64,000 nt of DNA. Source: Lachnospiraceae bacterium UBA7054. Lineage in GTDB: Bacteria; Bacillota; Clostridia; Lachnospirales; Lachnospiraceae. The notes beneath the pieces are model-generated. The model was not told the origin of the DNA. It searched no databases and worked only from the letters and a program-made list of their open reading frames with translations. This document shows positions 1 through 7,943 of the stretch, one piece after another; the stretch's first letter is position 1, and each line of letters starts with the position of its first letter. Position numbers and translations under genes: made by a program. The stretch is taken from contig DLAF01000050.1 in NCBI GenBank assembly GCA_002492725.1, forward strand, positions 62,001-126,000. Reading direction: 5' to 3'.

Positions 1-960
1 CTCCGTTTCCGGTTCTAAACGCCGCAATACATCCTCCATCATTTTTATATCTTGAATAAGATTAATACCAAAGCATTTCTTTCCGGCATCTTTCAATGAC
101 GCCCCAACGTGATAAGCTGTCTTTCGATCAATAATCAGAAATCTGTCATGAAATGCTTTTGAATATTTCAGCTTTAAATTGGGATATTGCGCATTAAAAT
201 TATCACAATCCATGTCGGTGAGCCGTGTCGGCTTTTGTGTATAGACAGTCACCGCCACATATTCTTTCTTTTTAGCAAGTAAATTTAACGTTTTTACATC
301 CACATACCCATCAATCAAAATAATTTCCTTCTCCGCCTTTTGTATCAAGTCAACTATCAAACTAAACGCATCATATATCTGTCCTTCAAAAAAGATTTTT
401 TGAGATGATTCTTCGTTTCCGGATATATATTCAAATATGCGCTCAAATTTTTCCTCCGTTTCCTTCCTGTACTCCAATTGCTTTAACTCGATATTGCTGA
501 TACGCTCAAAAAGCAGAGCATTGTTTGCAAGGAAACGCCTCATTTCCACAAAAGAATCCATAATATGAATGCTCGTCTGTACAGCGGTCTCACTTCTTAA
601 AACAGACGCAAGCATCGCAATCCCCTGCTCAGTAAAAACATAGGGCAGCTTTCTGCGACCGCCATAACCGGATTTTTCTTCCTGAAAACTTGATATCACA
701 TTTTGTGATATCAAGTTTTCATATTCCTCTTTGGTCAGTTGAAAACAAAACCGTTCCGGAAATCTTTCTATATTTCTTTTTACCGCCTGGTTTAGCACTC
801 TGGTCTCAACCTGATATAACATTGCAAGTTCATAATCTACCATCACCTGCTGGTTTCGGACAAGATAAATCATATTCCTTATCTCATACTGCGCGGCTTT
901 GACATCCACCGCCTCAGTTCGCCCATCCATTACAATCAAATTTTGCACTGTTTTAGCCAT
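1..960 (-). CDS. ORF6N domain protein with PLD-like C-terminus, 3' end cut by window
   Basis: The frame is open for 320 codons from the ATG at 960 to the window edge. The N-terminal ~115 residues match the ORF6N (KilA-N-associated) DNA-binding domain: a start like EIRNMIYLVRNQQVMVDYEL, then ETRVLNQAVKRNIERFPERFCFQL and a YVFTEQGIAMLASVL stretch. ORF6N domains are typical of phage and mobile-element regulators. Further on there is a possible coiled region (about 165-190) and then HDRFLIID followed by HVGASLKDAG, which resembles the HxK...D...G(S/A)S motif of phospholipase-D-like domains. The gene starts 12 bases after the stop of the upstream MBOAT gene, so it is probably read from the same transcript, although its family is unrelated to polysaccharide work. 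The role is unknown; a DNA-binding regulator or a PLD-type nuclease is possible. Confidence 0.85.
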   Translation of the reverse strand, partial: MAKTVQNLIVMDGRTEAVDVKAAQYEIRNMIYLVRNQQVMVDYELAMLYQVETRVLNQAVKRNIERFPERFCFQLTKEEYENLISQNVISSFQEEKSGYGGRRKLPYVFTEQGIAMLASVLRSETAVQTSIHIMDSFVEMRRFLANNALLFERISNIELKQLEYRKETEEKFERIFEYISGNEESSQKIFFEGQIYDAFSLIVDLIQKAEKEIILIDGYVDVKTLNLLAKKKEYVAVTVYTQKPTRLTDMDCDNFNAQYPNLKLKYSKAFHDRFLIIDRKTAYHVGASLKDAGKKCFGINLIQDIKMMEDVLRRLEPETE

Positions 961-972
961 ACCCCACCATCC

Positions 973-2601
973 TTAAAAGTTAAAATACAAAAACGTGCTG
1001 ACCCCGGAAAAACTTAAGATGCACCACACCGCAAGCACCACCAGTACCACCGCCGACACAGGCCCGTATTTCAGGCAATCCACCCGCTCCTTCGCATTTT
1101 TCCCTGCCATGGAAAGAAACAGCCCTGCCGCCAGAATCACAAACATCAGGATATAGCGGCTAAAAGACAGGTTATCCAGATGCAGCACCTTAAGCACATA
1201 CCAAAATTCGTCGGGCCGCAGACACTCCGCCAAATCGAGGGAAATCCTTTTCATTTCCCCCATACACGCCGTCCTAAGAAGCGTATTCGCCTGCGTGATG
1301 CTCTCCGCTCGAAAATAGACCCAGGCAACACTGACATAGAGAAAAGTCGCTATTTGTGACACTATTGTCATGATTTTATGTCCGATACGGGATGTCACGC
1401 CGGCATCAGACGCCCCTGTCAGATCCTGTCCCTGCAAATGCACCTTTTGTGAAGGGATTCCTGCATGCTTTTGCAGCAAACGTGGCTTTATACGCCCCAG
1501 CCAGAACCGCGTCGCCACATACAGCACCCCATGCAGCATCCCCCAGACCAGAAAATGAAAGCCCGCCCCGTGCCAGAGGCCGCTTAAGAAAAAGACCAGC
1601 AAGAGATTAACATACATCCGTCCCTGCCCCTTACGGTTGCCGCCCAGCGGGATATAGACATATTTGGTAAAGAAACGGTTCAGGGTGATATGCCACCGTT
1701 TCCAAAAATCCACAATGTTCACTGCCTGATAAGGAGAATTGAAATTGACGGGAATCTCGATCCCCAGCATCCTGCCGATTCCCACAGCCATATCGCAGTA
1801 CCCGCTGAAATCAAAGTACAGCTGCAGGGCATAGAAGAATATCACCAGCATCGCGTCCGCGCGGCCAAGCGCCGCCAAATTATCATAGCCGTAATCCACG
1901 CCCGCGCCAAACGTATCCGCCAAAAGCACCTTCTTGGAAAGCCCCAGCACAAAGAGCGCAAGACCGCCCGCGATCCGTTCCCAATCCGCCTTTTTTCCGT
2001 CAAAGGCTCGAAACTGCGGCAGCATCTCGCTATGATTCACAATCGGACCGGCAATAAGCTGAGGAAAAAAGGAGACGAAGAGCGCGTACTCGGAAAACGA
2101 ACAGTCCGCCACCTCTCCCTTGTAAGTATCGACGATAAAGGAAATCTGCTGAAACGTAAAAAAACTGATTCCCAGCGGCAGAAGGATCCCCCGCAGGACA
2201 AAATCGGTTCCGAACGCACCATTCACGGTGGTAAGAAAGAAATCAAAATACTTAAAGTAAAAGAGCACACCCAAATTAAGCGCTACCGCTGTTATCATGA
2301 GTGCCTTGCGGGGTATGGATCGAAATCCCGCCGTTTTCCCCGCTCCCTGCTCCGTCTTATCTTGTCTCGCGGCCTTTCCGGGTTCCCTGTTCGACAGCAG
2401 TTTGTGGAACATATAATTTACCGCAATGCTGCAGACCATGATCAGCAGATAGGACAGATTAAAATAGCCGTAGAACCATAGGGACATGGCCGTCAGAAAC
2501 ACTGCAGCCGCCCCGGGCCTCCTGCTTTTTAAAAGACCATAATATCCAATCAGGCATATGGGAAAAAACACAAACACAAAAATATATGAATTAAATAGCA
2601 T
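973..2601 (-). CDS. MBOAT family O-acyltransferase (AlgI/DltB-like)
   Basis: This 542-residue polytopic membrane protein begins MLFNSYIFVFVFFP, the usual start of AlgI-type MBOAT proteins, and AGGAGAA lies 8 bases before the ATG. Family motifs include SFFPQLIAGPI, DFSGYCDMAVGIGRMLG, WKRWHITLNRFF with YIPLGGNRKG, and FFLSGLWHGAG with the conserved WHG histidine, then a second histidine in GMLHG. The family passes acyl groups across the membrane to extracellular polysaccharides or teichoic acids, usually with an SGNH partner. The likely partner here is the protein at 4645-6078. The substrate cannot be told from sequence. It is last in an acylation operon, just before the ORF6N gene. Confidence 0.93.
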   Translation of the reverse strand: MLFNSYIFVFVFFPICLIGYYGLLKSRRPGAAAVFLTAMSLWFYGYFNLSYLLIMVCSIAVNYMFHKLLSNREPGKAARQDKTEQGAGKTAGFRSIPRKALMITAVALNLGVLFYFKYFDFFLTTVNGAFGTDFVLRGILLPLGISFFTFQQISFIVDTYKGEVADCSFSEYALFVSFFPQLIAGPIVNHSEMLPQFRAFDGKKADWERIAGGLALFVLGLSKKVLLADTFGAGVDYGYDNLAALGRADAMLVIFFYALQLYFDFSGYCDMAVGIGRMLGIEIPVNFNSPYQAVNIVDFWKRWHITLNRFFTKYVYIPLGGNRKGQGRMYVNLLLVFFLSGLWHGAGFHFLVWGMLHGVLYVATRFWLGRIKPRLLQKHAGIPSQKVHLQGQDLTGASDAGVTSRIGHKIMTIVSQIATFLYVSVAWVYFRAESITQANTLLRTACMGEMKRISLDLAECLRPDEFWYVLKVLHLDNLSFSRYILMFVILAAGLFLSMAGKNAKERVDCLKYGPVSAVVLVVLAVWCILSFSGVSTFLYFNF

Positions 2602-2643
2602 CCGTTATTCTCCTGTCGCGCAACCTTATCCTGCCCGGACTGT

Positions 2644-3414
2644 CTATTGATCCTGCAACGTCATATCCTTGTAGATCACAAACTCTCCCACCTGACCATA
2701 AACTGAAAATCCGTAGTCTGTAAGCGGTTCAAGAACCTCTCTGTCCTCCTTCAGGATCACGTAAGCGCAGGGATAGGTTCTTGTCAGTTCCACAAAAGCA
2801 GGGGTGTCAATCACCTCCGCCTTTTCCATGGCCTCATACATGGCATTGTAATAATCCCATCTCTCAATCAGCATCTCACGTCCATAAGGCAGCTCAATGT
2901 CCGTGCTGTACTGTCTGACATAGTAGATCAGATCCGCCGGCACAAGCACCGTGATGCGGCCTTCCTCAGGCTCAATCAGATCCACGATATCTATCGCCTC
3001 CTGCGGCAGATGGTAGGCGTTCTGCGCTTTGGAGATATGCGGGCTGTCATAGACGTAATCACCGCTGGCAATGATAATCAGGCAGACCGCTGCCAAACCG
3101 ATGCGCCTGTGCTTTCCCATCAGCCGGATCAGGCCGTAAGCGCTGACGATGCTCATCTGCAAAAGCCACAAGAGACGATAATACGTCTCGGAATCCTCCA
3201 TCAACCGCACAAACACCTTGCGAAACAGGGGACAGAAAAACAGGAACAAAAGCAGCGTGGGCGCATAGACAAACAGTACCCGCCTGCGCCTGTCCTTCTC
3301 CGTAAGCCAAAGATAGAGGAGCACAAAGACATAGATGCCCGCCAGAAAATGATTCTCGTGGTAGCCCATATAATTTTTAAAGATGACAACGCTCTCTAAA
3401 AAAATACCCCACAT
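2644..3414 (-). CDS. C-terminal part of a DUF6077-type membrane protein
   Basis: The 256 codons start with several hydrophobic segments (about residues 20-145) and end in a soluble domain (about 150-256) containing AYVILKEDREVLEPL and FVIYKD. This tail resembles the extracytoplasmic end of large GT-C-like membrane glycosyltransferases. The reading frame is exactly that of the preceding gene: only a TAA and four codons lie between that gene's last codon and this ATG. The possible ribosome site (GGGGGCGG) is poor. The simplest reading is that 3427-4587 and this ORF were one 647-residue protein broken by a nonsense change. Two separately translated subunits remain possible. Confidence 0.65.
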   Translation of the reverse strand: MWGIFLESVVIFKNYMGYHENHFLAGIYVFVLLYLWLTEKDRRRRVLFVYAPTLLLFLFFCPLFRKVFVRLMEDSETYYRLLWLLQMSIVSAYGLIRLMGKHRRIGLAAVCLIIIASGDYVYDSPHISKAQNAYHLPQEAIDIVDLIEPEEGRITVLVPADLIYYVRQYSTDIELPYGREMLIERWDYYNAMYEAMEKAEVIDTPAFVELTRTYPCAYVILKEDREVLEPLTDYGFSVYGQVGEFVIYKDMTLQDQ

Positions 3415-3426
3415 ATACCGCCCCCG

Positions 3427-4587
3427 TTATTTTAATAGGTAGCTGTAAGCCATATACACATACACCGCCATATACACCACATTGGGGATGCAGGCCGCAC
3501 CCACCTTGAAAAGCACCTTCCAGTCCCGCTCCGCCACCGCCAGACAAAAGGTTGCCACCGCGATCAGGATGCAGACCAAAAACACCGAGATGGAACTGCA
3601 CACACCCGCTGTCATATTAATGCAGATCAGCAATATCCAAAGGCCTGCGTCTGTCCGTCCATTCCTGACACCCTTGTCATAAATCTGCAAAAACACCCAG
3701 AAAAGCGCCGGAATAACGAGCGCGCCAGCCACCGCTTTTCCCTGCCAGGTGCGGGTCAGGAAAAAGGTCTCGTTCGTATAAATGGAGACGTTGCCAAATA
3801 TCTGGAACAACGCCATGATCATCATAAAAACAGGCAGATTTTCTCTGCGAAACACATTTCTGCCAATCTCATAATATAAAAGATACGTCAGCGGGATCAG
3901 TACCAGGGGCATCACCACATGGGACACGATCGTCGCGTGCATCCCTGCCCGCACCGAGACAAAGGCTGTCCACATGGGAAAGACCGCCATCGCGTGCCGC
4001 ACGTCAAGTCCCGTTGACCCGCCCGTAAGCGGAAGAATGCGGTACATCACGCCTGCCTCCTGCGCAATTAAGGACTCCACCACATAATAGGCGTCGTCGC
4101 CGTCAAAGGATGCATAAGCCAACGCTTTATAAAGCTGAAAAGCAAGCAGGCCGAAAAACAGGAGCCATTCGATGCCCGTATGATAAAGCAGCCACTTTCC
4201 AGAAGCCGCCATGTACCCTTTCAGACCGCCTACGTTACTGACACTCTTGTCATTTTCTTTACCTGCCTCTGAACGCTTCCTCGTCTTTCCTGCAATCAGC
4301 CCGGGTTTTCCCGCCTTCCCGTTACGATACAACAGCGCTATGCCCGCCGCCGCACTAAGAAGCGTCAGCACGGTAAACACCGCGGAGGCTATTTTAAAGT
4401 TATCGTACTCCACCCACAAAACCGCCGGTACCGCTGAAATCTCAAAGAGCGCCCACATGCCGAAATACCCGGAAAGCAATACAAAGCCCGGACTGCGTTT
4501 CTGCGGCAATATAAAATTTGCCGGAATCAACCCGATACAAAACGGGATCAAAATCAGCCAGAATAAGAAACCAAACATAACCGTCAT
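3427..4587 (-). CDS. DUF6077-like integral membrane protein, probably truncated by in-frame stop
   Basis: This 386-residue protein has about nine hydrophobic segments. A loop after the fifth contains FDGDDAYYVVESLIAQEAG, the acidic first-loop signature expected of GT-C-type lipid-linked-sugar glycosyltransferases, and LPLTGGSTGLDVRHAMAVFP follows. I assign it to the DUF6077 group from memory of Lachnospiraceae polysaccharide loci. AGGA lies 8 bases before the ATG. It lacks the soluble C-terminal domain usual for this architecture, and that domain is found in frame right after the TAA (2644-3414). It sits between an SGNH and an MBOAT gene. A glycosyltransferase or membrane scaffold role is inferred only. 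Confidence 0.7.
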   Translation of the reverse strand: MTVMFGFLFWLILIPFCIGLIPANFILPQKRSPGFVLLSGYFGMWALFEISAVPAVLWVEYDNFKIASAVFTVLTLLSAAAGIALLYRNGKAGKPGLIAGKTRKRSEAGKENDKSVSNVGGLKGYMAASGKWLLYHTGIEWLLFFGLLAFQLYKALAYASFDGDDAYYVVESLIAQEAGVMYRILPLTGGSTGLDVRHAMAVFPMWTAFVSVRAGMHATIVSHVVMPLVLIPLTYLLYYEIGRNVFRRENLPVFMMIMALFQIFGNVSIYTNETFFLTRTWQGKAVAGALVIPALFWVFLQIYDKGVRNGRTDAGLWILLICINMTAGVCSSISVFLVCILIAVATFCLAVAERDWKVLFKVGAACIPNVVYMAVYVYMAYSYLLK

Positions 4588-4644
4588 AACAGCATCCTTT
4601 TTCTATACTCTTCCTGCCTGTAACCAGACAATAAATCATTTTTA

Positions 4645-6078
4645 TTATTTAGTTGCCTTGAGTGTTTCTTGAAACTTTTGCAGATTAATGATCGAACCGT
4701 CCGAATGATCGATCAGAATCGTCTGCACTGTCAACTTATGACCATTTTCGTCCTCTTCCACTAGTAAGTTTTCTTCAGATCCCTCCAGATAAAGCACCCT
4801 TTCACCCGCCTCGGTCTTCGTATACACCACTTTTCCGAAAGATGTCTCTGTCTCCCCGCTTTCTTCCCCGCCAAATTCTTTGATTACTCTGTTTTTATTA
4901 TCGAGCAAAAGCAAATAATCTACCCCCTGCCCCATAATTTCCCCCAAGGTAGGAAACGCATATTCAGGCGCCAGATTTTGCACCAGATTAACATACTGTT
5001 CATAATCCCATATTTTCGATTCTCCGTCCACATAAAGACATAGGCTGAAGCTTTTATCTGCCATCATAATCAGAGAATTTTGCAGGGACTCCAGCCCCTG
5101 TAGTCGTTCTACTTTATACCTCTGATAACCCGCATAGTCCTCATCCCAGTCAACAATACCATCCTGTCTGCGATTCACTATTCCACACTCTTCCGATAGA
5201 TATTTCCCGATATAAGAAGTTATTTTATGTCCACCCGATATGTTCAGATGCGAATTTGCATCCAAACAGTCTGTCTTGAAATCAACCACATTCAGCTTTA
5301 AAAAATTAAGATAATCTACGCCGTACTCCTGTGCAAACTGTCCTACATATGCCGCAACTTTCTGCTCGCTTTCATTTGCCGGAAACGGCAAATACGTAAG
5401 CACTACCTTAATATCTCTCCTTCTGCATTCCTCCATAATCTTTCGCAGATATTCCACCCCCACACTGTCAACCGGCTCTGGTTCCACATCTCGCAAAATA
5501 AACGGAGCCGGCTCGCACAAGGCGACTTGAAATTGCGCTCCCCTCATATTATCATATCTGCTATCAAAATCTTTCCATGTCAATTCATCCCACCGATTAT
5601 GATAGATGGAAAAATTCCACAAATATTCAATCCGCCTGTCCATGTCATCATACAAATCACAAACTGCCCTTATTTTAGTTTTGGTCAAGGGGAGACCATC
5701 CATGGACATATGCATAAATTCTCCATCGTTCGCAACGGCATCCGCCTCTATCGCATAGCAATCCACCAAAACCACCTTCGGATTCGCATAATCAAGTGCA
5801 TTTATTAACATCCAATAGCTCACCGGCATAAGCTGTCCTAAACCAGCGATGTTATAAGAAGTGATACCATAATCATGCCAAAGTTCCAAAGGTAACACTT
5901 CCGTAGCCATATGGCTGGTTCCCAAAAACAACACGTCACATTCATCTGCCACTCTAAAAAAATCACCATTTCTATTATGAGCACCCTTGTTCTCCAGGCA
6001 AAACATCACGCTCCGGAAAAGCATTGCCGCAAACACGATCATGGCAATCGCCCAGAGTGCCATCTTAGCCTTTTTCAT
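4645..6078 (-). CDS. Membrane-anchored SGNH/DltD-like protein
   Basis: This 477-residue protein has one N-terminal membrane helix (about 8-26) and a large extracytoplasmic domain. The SGNH block I serine motif appears as DVLFLGTSHMATEV (about 48-61). A strand typical of these folds (VVLTYLPFPANESE) follows, then an LDANSHLNISGG segment (about 275) that fits the block V Asp/His. Such DltD/AlgJ/PatB-like proteins work with MBOAT partners to pass acyl groups onto cell-wall or capsule sugars. The MBOAT at 6142-7638 is 63 bases upstream in the same operon, so they are probably a pair. The C-terminal ~170 residues are not recognised and may bind the polymer. A GGGGG run precedes the ATG. Confidence 0.82.
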   Translation of the reverse strand: MKKAKMALWAIAMIVFAAMLFRSVMFCLENKGAHNRNGDFFRVADECDVLFLGTSHMATEVLPLELWHDYGITSYNIAGLGQLMPVSYWMLINALDYANPKVVLVDCYAIEADAVANDGEFMHMSMDGLPLTKTKIRAVCDLYDDMDRRIEYLWNFSIYHNRWDELTWKDFDSRYDNMRGAQFQVALCEPAPFILRDVEPEPVDSVGVEYLRKIMEECRRRDIKVVLTYLPFPANESEQKVAAYVGQFAQEYGVDYLNFLKLNVVDFKTDCLDANSHLNISGGHKITSYIGKYLSEECGIVNRRQDGIVDWDEDYAGYQRYKVERLQGLESLQNSLIMMADKSFSLCLYVDGESKIWDYEQYVNLVQNLAPEYAFPTLGEIMGQGVDYLLLLDNKNRVIKEFGGEESGETETSFGKVVYTKTEAGERVLYLEGSEENLLVEEDENGHKLTVQTILIDHSDGSIINLQKFQETLKATK

Positions 6079-6141
6079 TTCCGCTCTCAGCCCCCTTTTT
6101 TATTTTCTCATTTTTAATCGATAAACTCAGCAATACTTCCA

Positions 6142-7638
6142 TTAAAATTGAAAATAAATAAAATTTGCAGCATCATATCCCACACCCCACATGCCGAATA
6201 CCAAAATGCAAAGCAGTGCCGTAGTCACCACTAAACACTGTGCCCAATAATCCTGTTTCGCCACAATCTCCCGTAGCTTGATACCCTTGTATTTACAAAT
6301 ATCCGCCACAAGCAGTAGCAGTATCCCCCAAATGATCAACATAAAATTTTTTTGATTCAACCCACAGTTATAAAGAGAGCCGTCAAACCATACCCAATAA
6401 TTCTTTGCCGTAACCATCCTCTTAATGATCCGCAAAGCCGAAAATACAGAATCTGCGCGAAAAAACACCCATGCAAGATCTATCAATAGAAAGGTGGCTG
6501 CCATCTGAAGGCATTTATGGCTCAAACTATCCTCTTTGATGTCCAATAAATTGATCAGCTTTTTCCTGATAGGCATTAATATAGAACCGCCAATCTGCCA
6601 AAAGCCGTTTAAGAGTCCCCAAATCACATAGGACCAGTCGGCTCCGTGCCAAAGTCCGCTCACACCAAACGTAATCAACAAATTGGCATATTTTTTGATT
6701 TTTCCTTTGCGGTTTCCACCCAGAGGTATATAGAGATAATCCCGAAACCAGCTGGATAGCGAAATATGCCATCTGCGCCAGAACTCCGAAACGCCAGTCG
6801 CCAAATAGGGCGCGTCAAAATTCTCCATCAACTGAATCCCCAATATCTTGGCCGCTCCCATAGCAATGACGGAATACCCTAAAAAGTCACAGTATATCTG
6901 CACCGCAAACAAAAGCGTTGCCACAATCAGATAAACACCTGTATAGGTTTCAAAATCCCCGTAGACCGTATCCACAAATACGGCGATGCGGTCTGCCAAT
7001 ACCATTTTTAAAAAATACCCCCAGAGCATCAAAAGAAACCCATCCCTAAAGCTGTTAAAATTCAGCTTTGCCGGCTTGTCCAACTGCCGCAAAAGATTTT
7101 TTGACCGTTCAATCGGCCCTGCCACCAATTGAGGAAAAAAGGAGACAAAGAGCGCATAATGAAAAAAATTTCTCTCAGCATAAATATCGCCCCTGTATAC
7201 ATCCACCGTATACCCCAGCGCCTGAAACGTATAAAACGAAATGCCGACCGGAAGAAGCAAGTCAAAGGCAGGCACATTAAGCGTGATATGCAGATAGCCA
7301 AAAAACTGATTCAAGCTGTCGATTCCGAAATTCAAATATTTAAAGATTAACAGAATGAAAAGATTTAAAATAAAACTTGCTGCAACGCAAAGTTTTTTCC
7401 GCCGTGTTCGTATCTTTCCCCCTTTTTCCTCCTGAACGCACCGCTCAAGCATAAGCCCTGAAACATATGTCACTATTGTAGAAAACAGAAGCAGAAACAC
7501 GTATTTTGCATTCCAAGACATATAAAAATAATAACTTGCCGCAAGCAGCCAATAGGTTCTGAGTTTTTGCGGGATCAGATAATACATCCCCACGACAATC
7601 GGAAAAAAGATTATAAAATGTAACGAATTGAAAAGCAT
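6142..7638 (-). CDS. MBOAT family O-acyltransferase
   Basis: This is a polytopic acyltransferase of 498 residues when started at MLFNSLHFIIFFP. An ATG five codons further upstream (7653) is in frame, but GGGAGAG lies just before the internal ATG and homologues begin MLFNS. Motifs: SFFPQLVAGPIERS, IYCDFLGYSVIAMG, WRRWHISLSSWFRDYLYIPLGGNRKG and GVSGLWHGADWSYVIWGLLNG. The WHG histidine is kept, while the second histidine common in AlgI relatives (L-x-HG) is Asn (LLNG). It is the first gene of the minus-strand acylation operon and precedes its probable SGNH partner. It transfers an unknown acyl group to a surface polymer. Confidence 0.93.
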   Translation of the reverse strand: MLFNSLHFIIFFPIVVGMYYLIPQKLRTYWLLAASYYFYMSWNAKYVFLLLFSTIVTYVSGLMLERCVQEEKGGKIRTRRKKLCVAASFILNLFILLIFKYLNFGIDSLNQFFGYLHITLNVPAFDLLLPVGISFYTFQALGYTVDVYRGDIYAERNFFHYALFVSFFPQLVAGPIERSKNLLRQLDKPAKLNFNSFRDGFLLMLWGYFLKMVLADRIAVFVDTVYGDFETYTGVYLIVATLLFAVQIYCDFLGYSVIAMGAAKILGIQLMENFDAPYLATGVSEFWRRWHISLSSWFRDYLYIPLGGNRKGKIKKYANLLITFGVSGLWHGADWSYVIWGLLNGFWQIGGSILMPIRKKLINLLDIKEDSLSHKCLQMAATFLLIDLAWVFFRADSVFSALRIIKRMVTAKNYWVWFDGSLYNCGLNQKNFMLIIWGILLLLVADICKYKGIKLREIVAKQDYWAQCLVVTTALLCILVFGMWGVGYDAANFIYFQF

Positions 7639-7676
7639 ATGTCTCTCTCCCATTTACCTACGATAAATAATATTGT

Positions 7677-7705
7677 ATTATAACACATTTCACCAAAACT
7701 TACCA
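7677..7705 (-). promoter_or_regulatory. Promoter of the 7638-to-1 acylation operon
   Basis: Read on the minus strand there is an extended -10, TGTTATAAT (7677-7685), about 40 bases before the MBOAT start. No convincing -35 is present at 16-18 bases, which fits an extended -10 promoter. Confidence 0.5.
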
Positions 7706-7844
7706 CATTCCCCCAAAACTTTCCGCGCCGCACTTTATTAAGCCCTCACGTAAAACGGAGATTATATTAAAAAAAATCATATAAAAGGTGAAATGCCATG
7801 TTATTTAAATAATCGGCCAAAATTTAAAGCAAGCGACTTTCCTG

Positions 7845-7873
7845 TATACATCCTTCTCCAAACATGGTAAACT
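7845..7873 (+). promoter_or_regulatory. Weak sigma-A promoter before the flavoenzyme gene
   Basis: TATACA (7845-7850), a 17-base spacer and TAAACT (7868-7873) preceded by TGG (extended -10). The ATG is 70 bases downstream. The 7639-7943 intergenic stretch is AT-rich and otherwise holds only this and the divergent promoter. Confidence 0.4.
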
Positions 7874-7943
7874 AAACACGATGGCAATGGGCAGTGCAGG
7901 TTTTTGAGCATGCGCTGCAATCGATAACGTAACGAGGTATGGC

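Noticed and set aside
1690..2481. 263-codon plus-strand frame across the first MBOAT gene
   Set aside because: Antisense to a gene with full MBOAT motifs; basic composition and no start signal.
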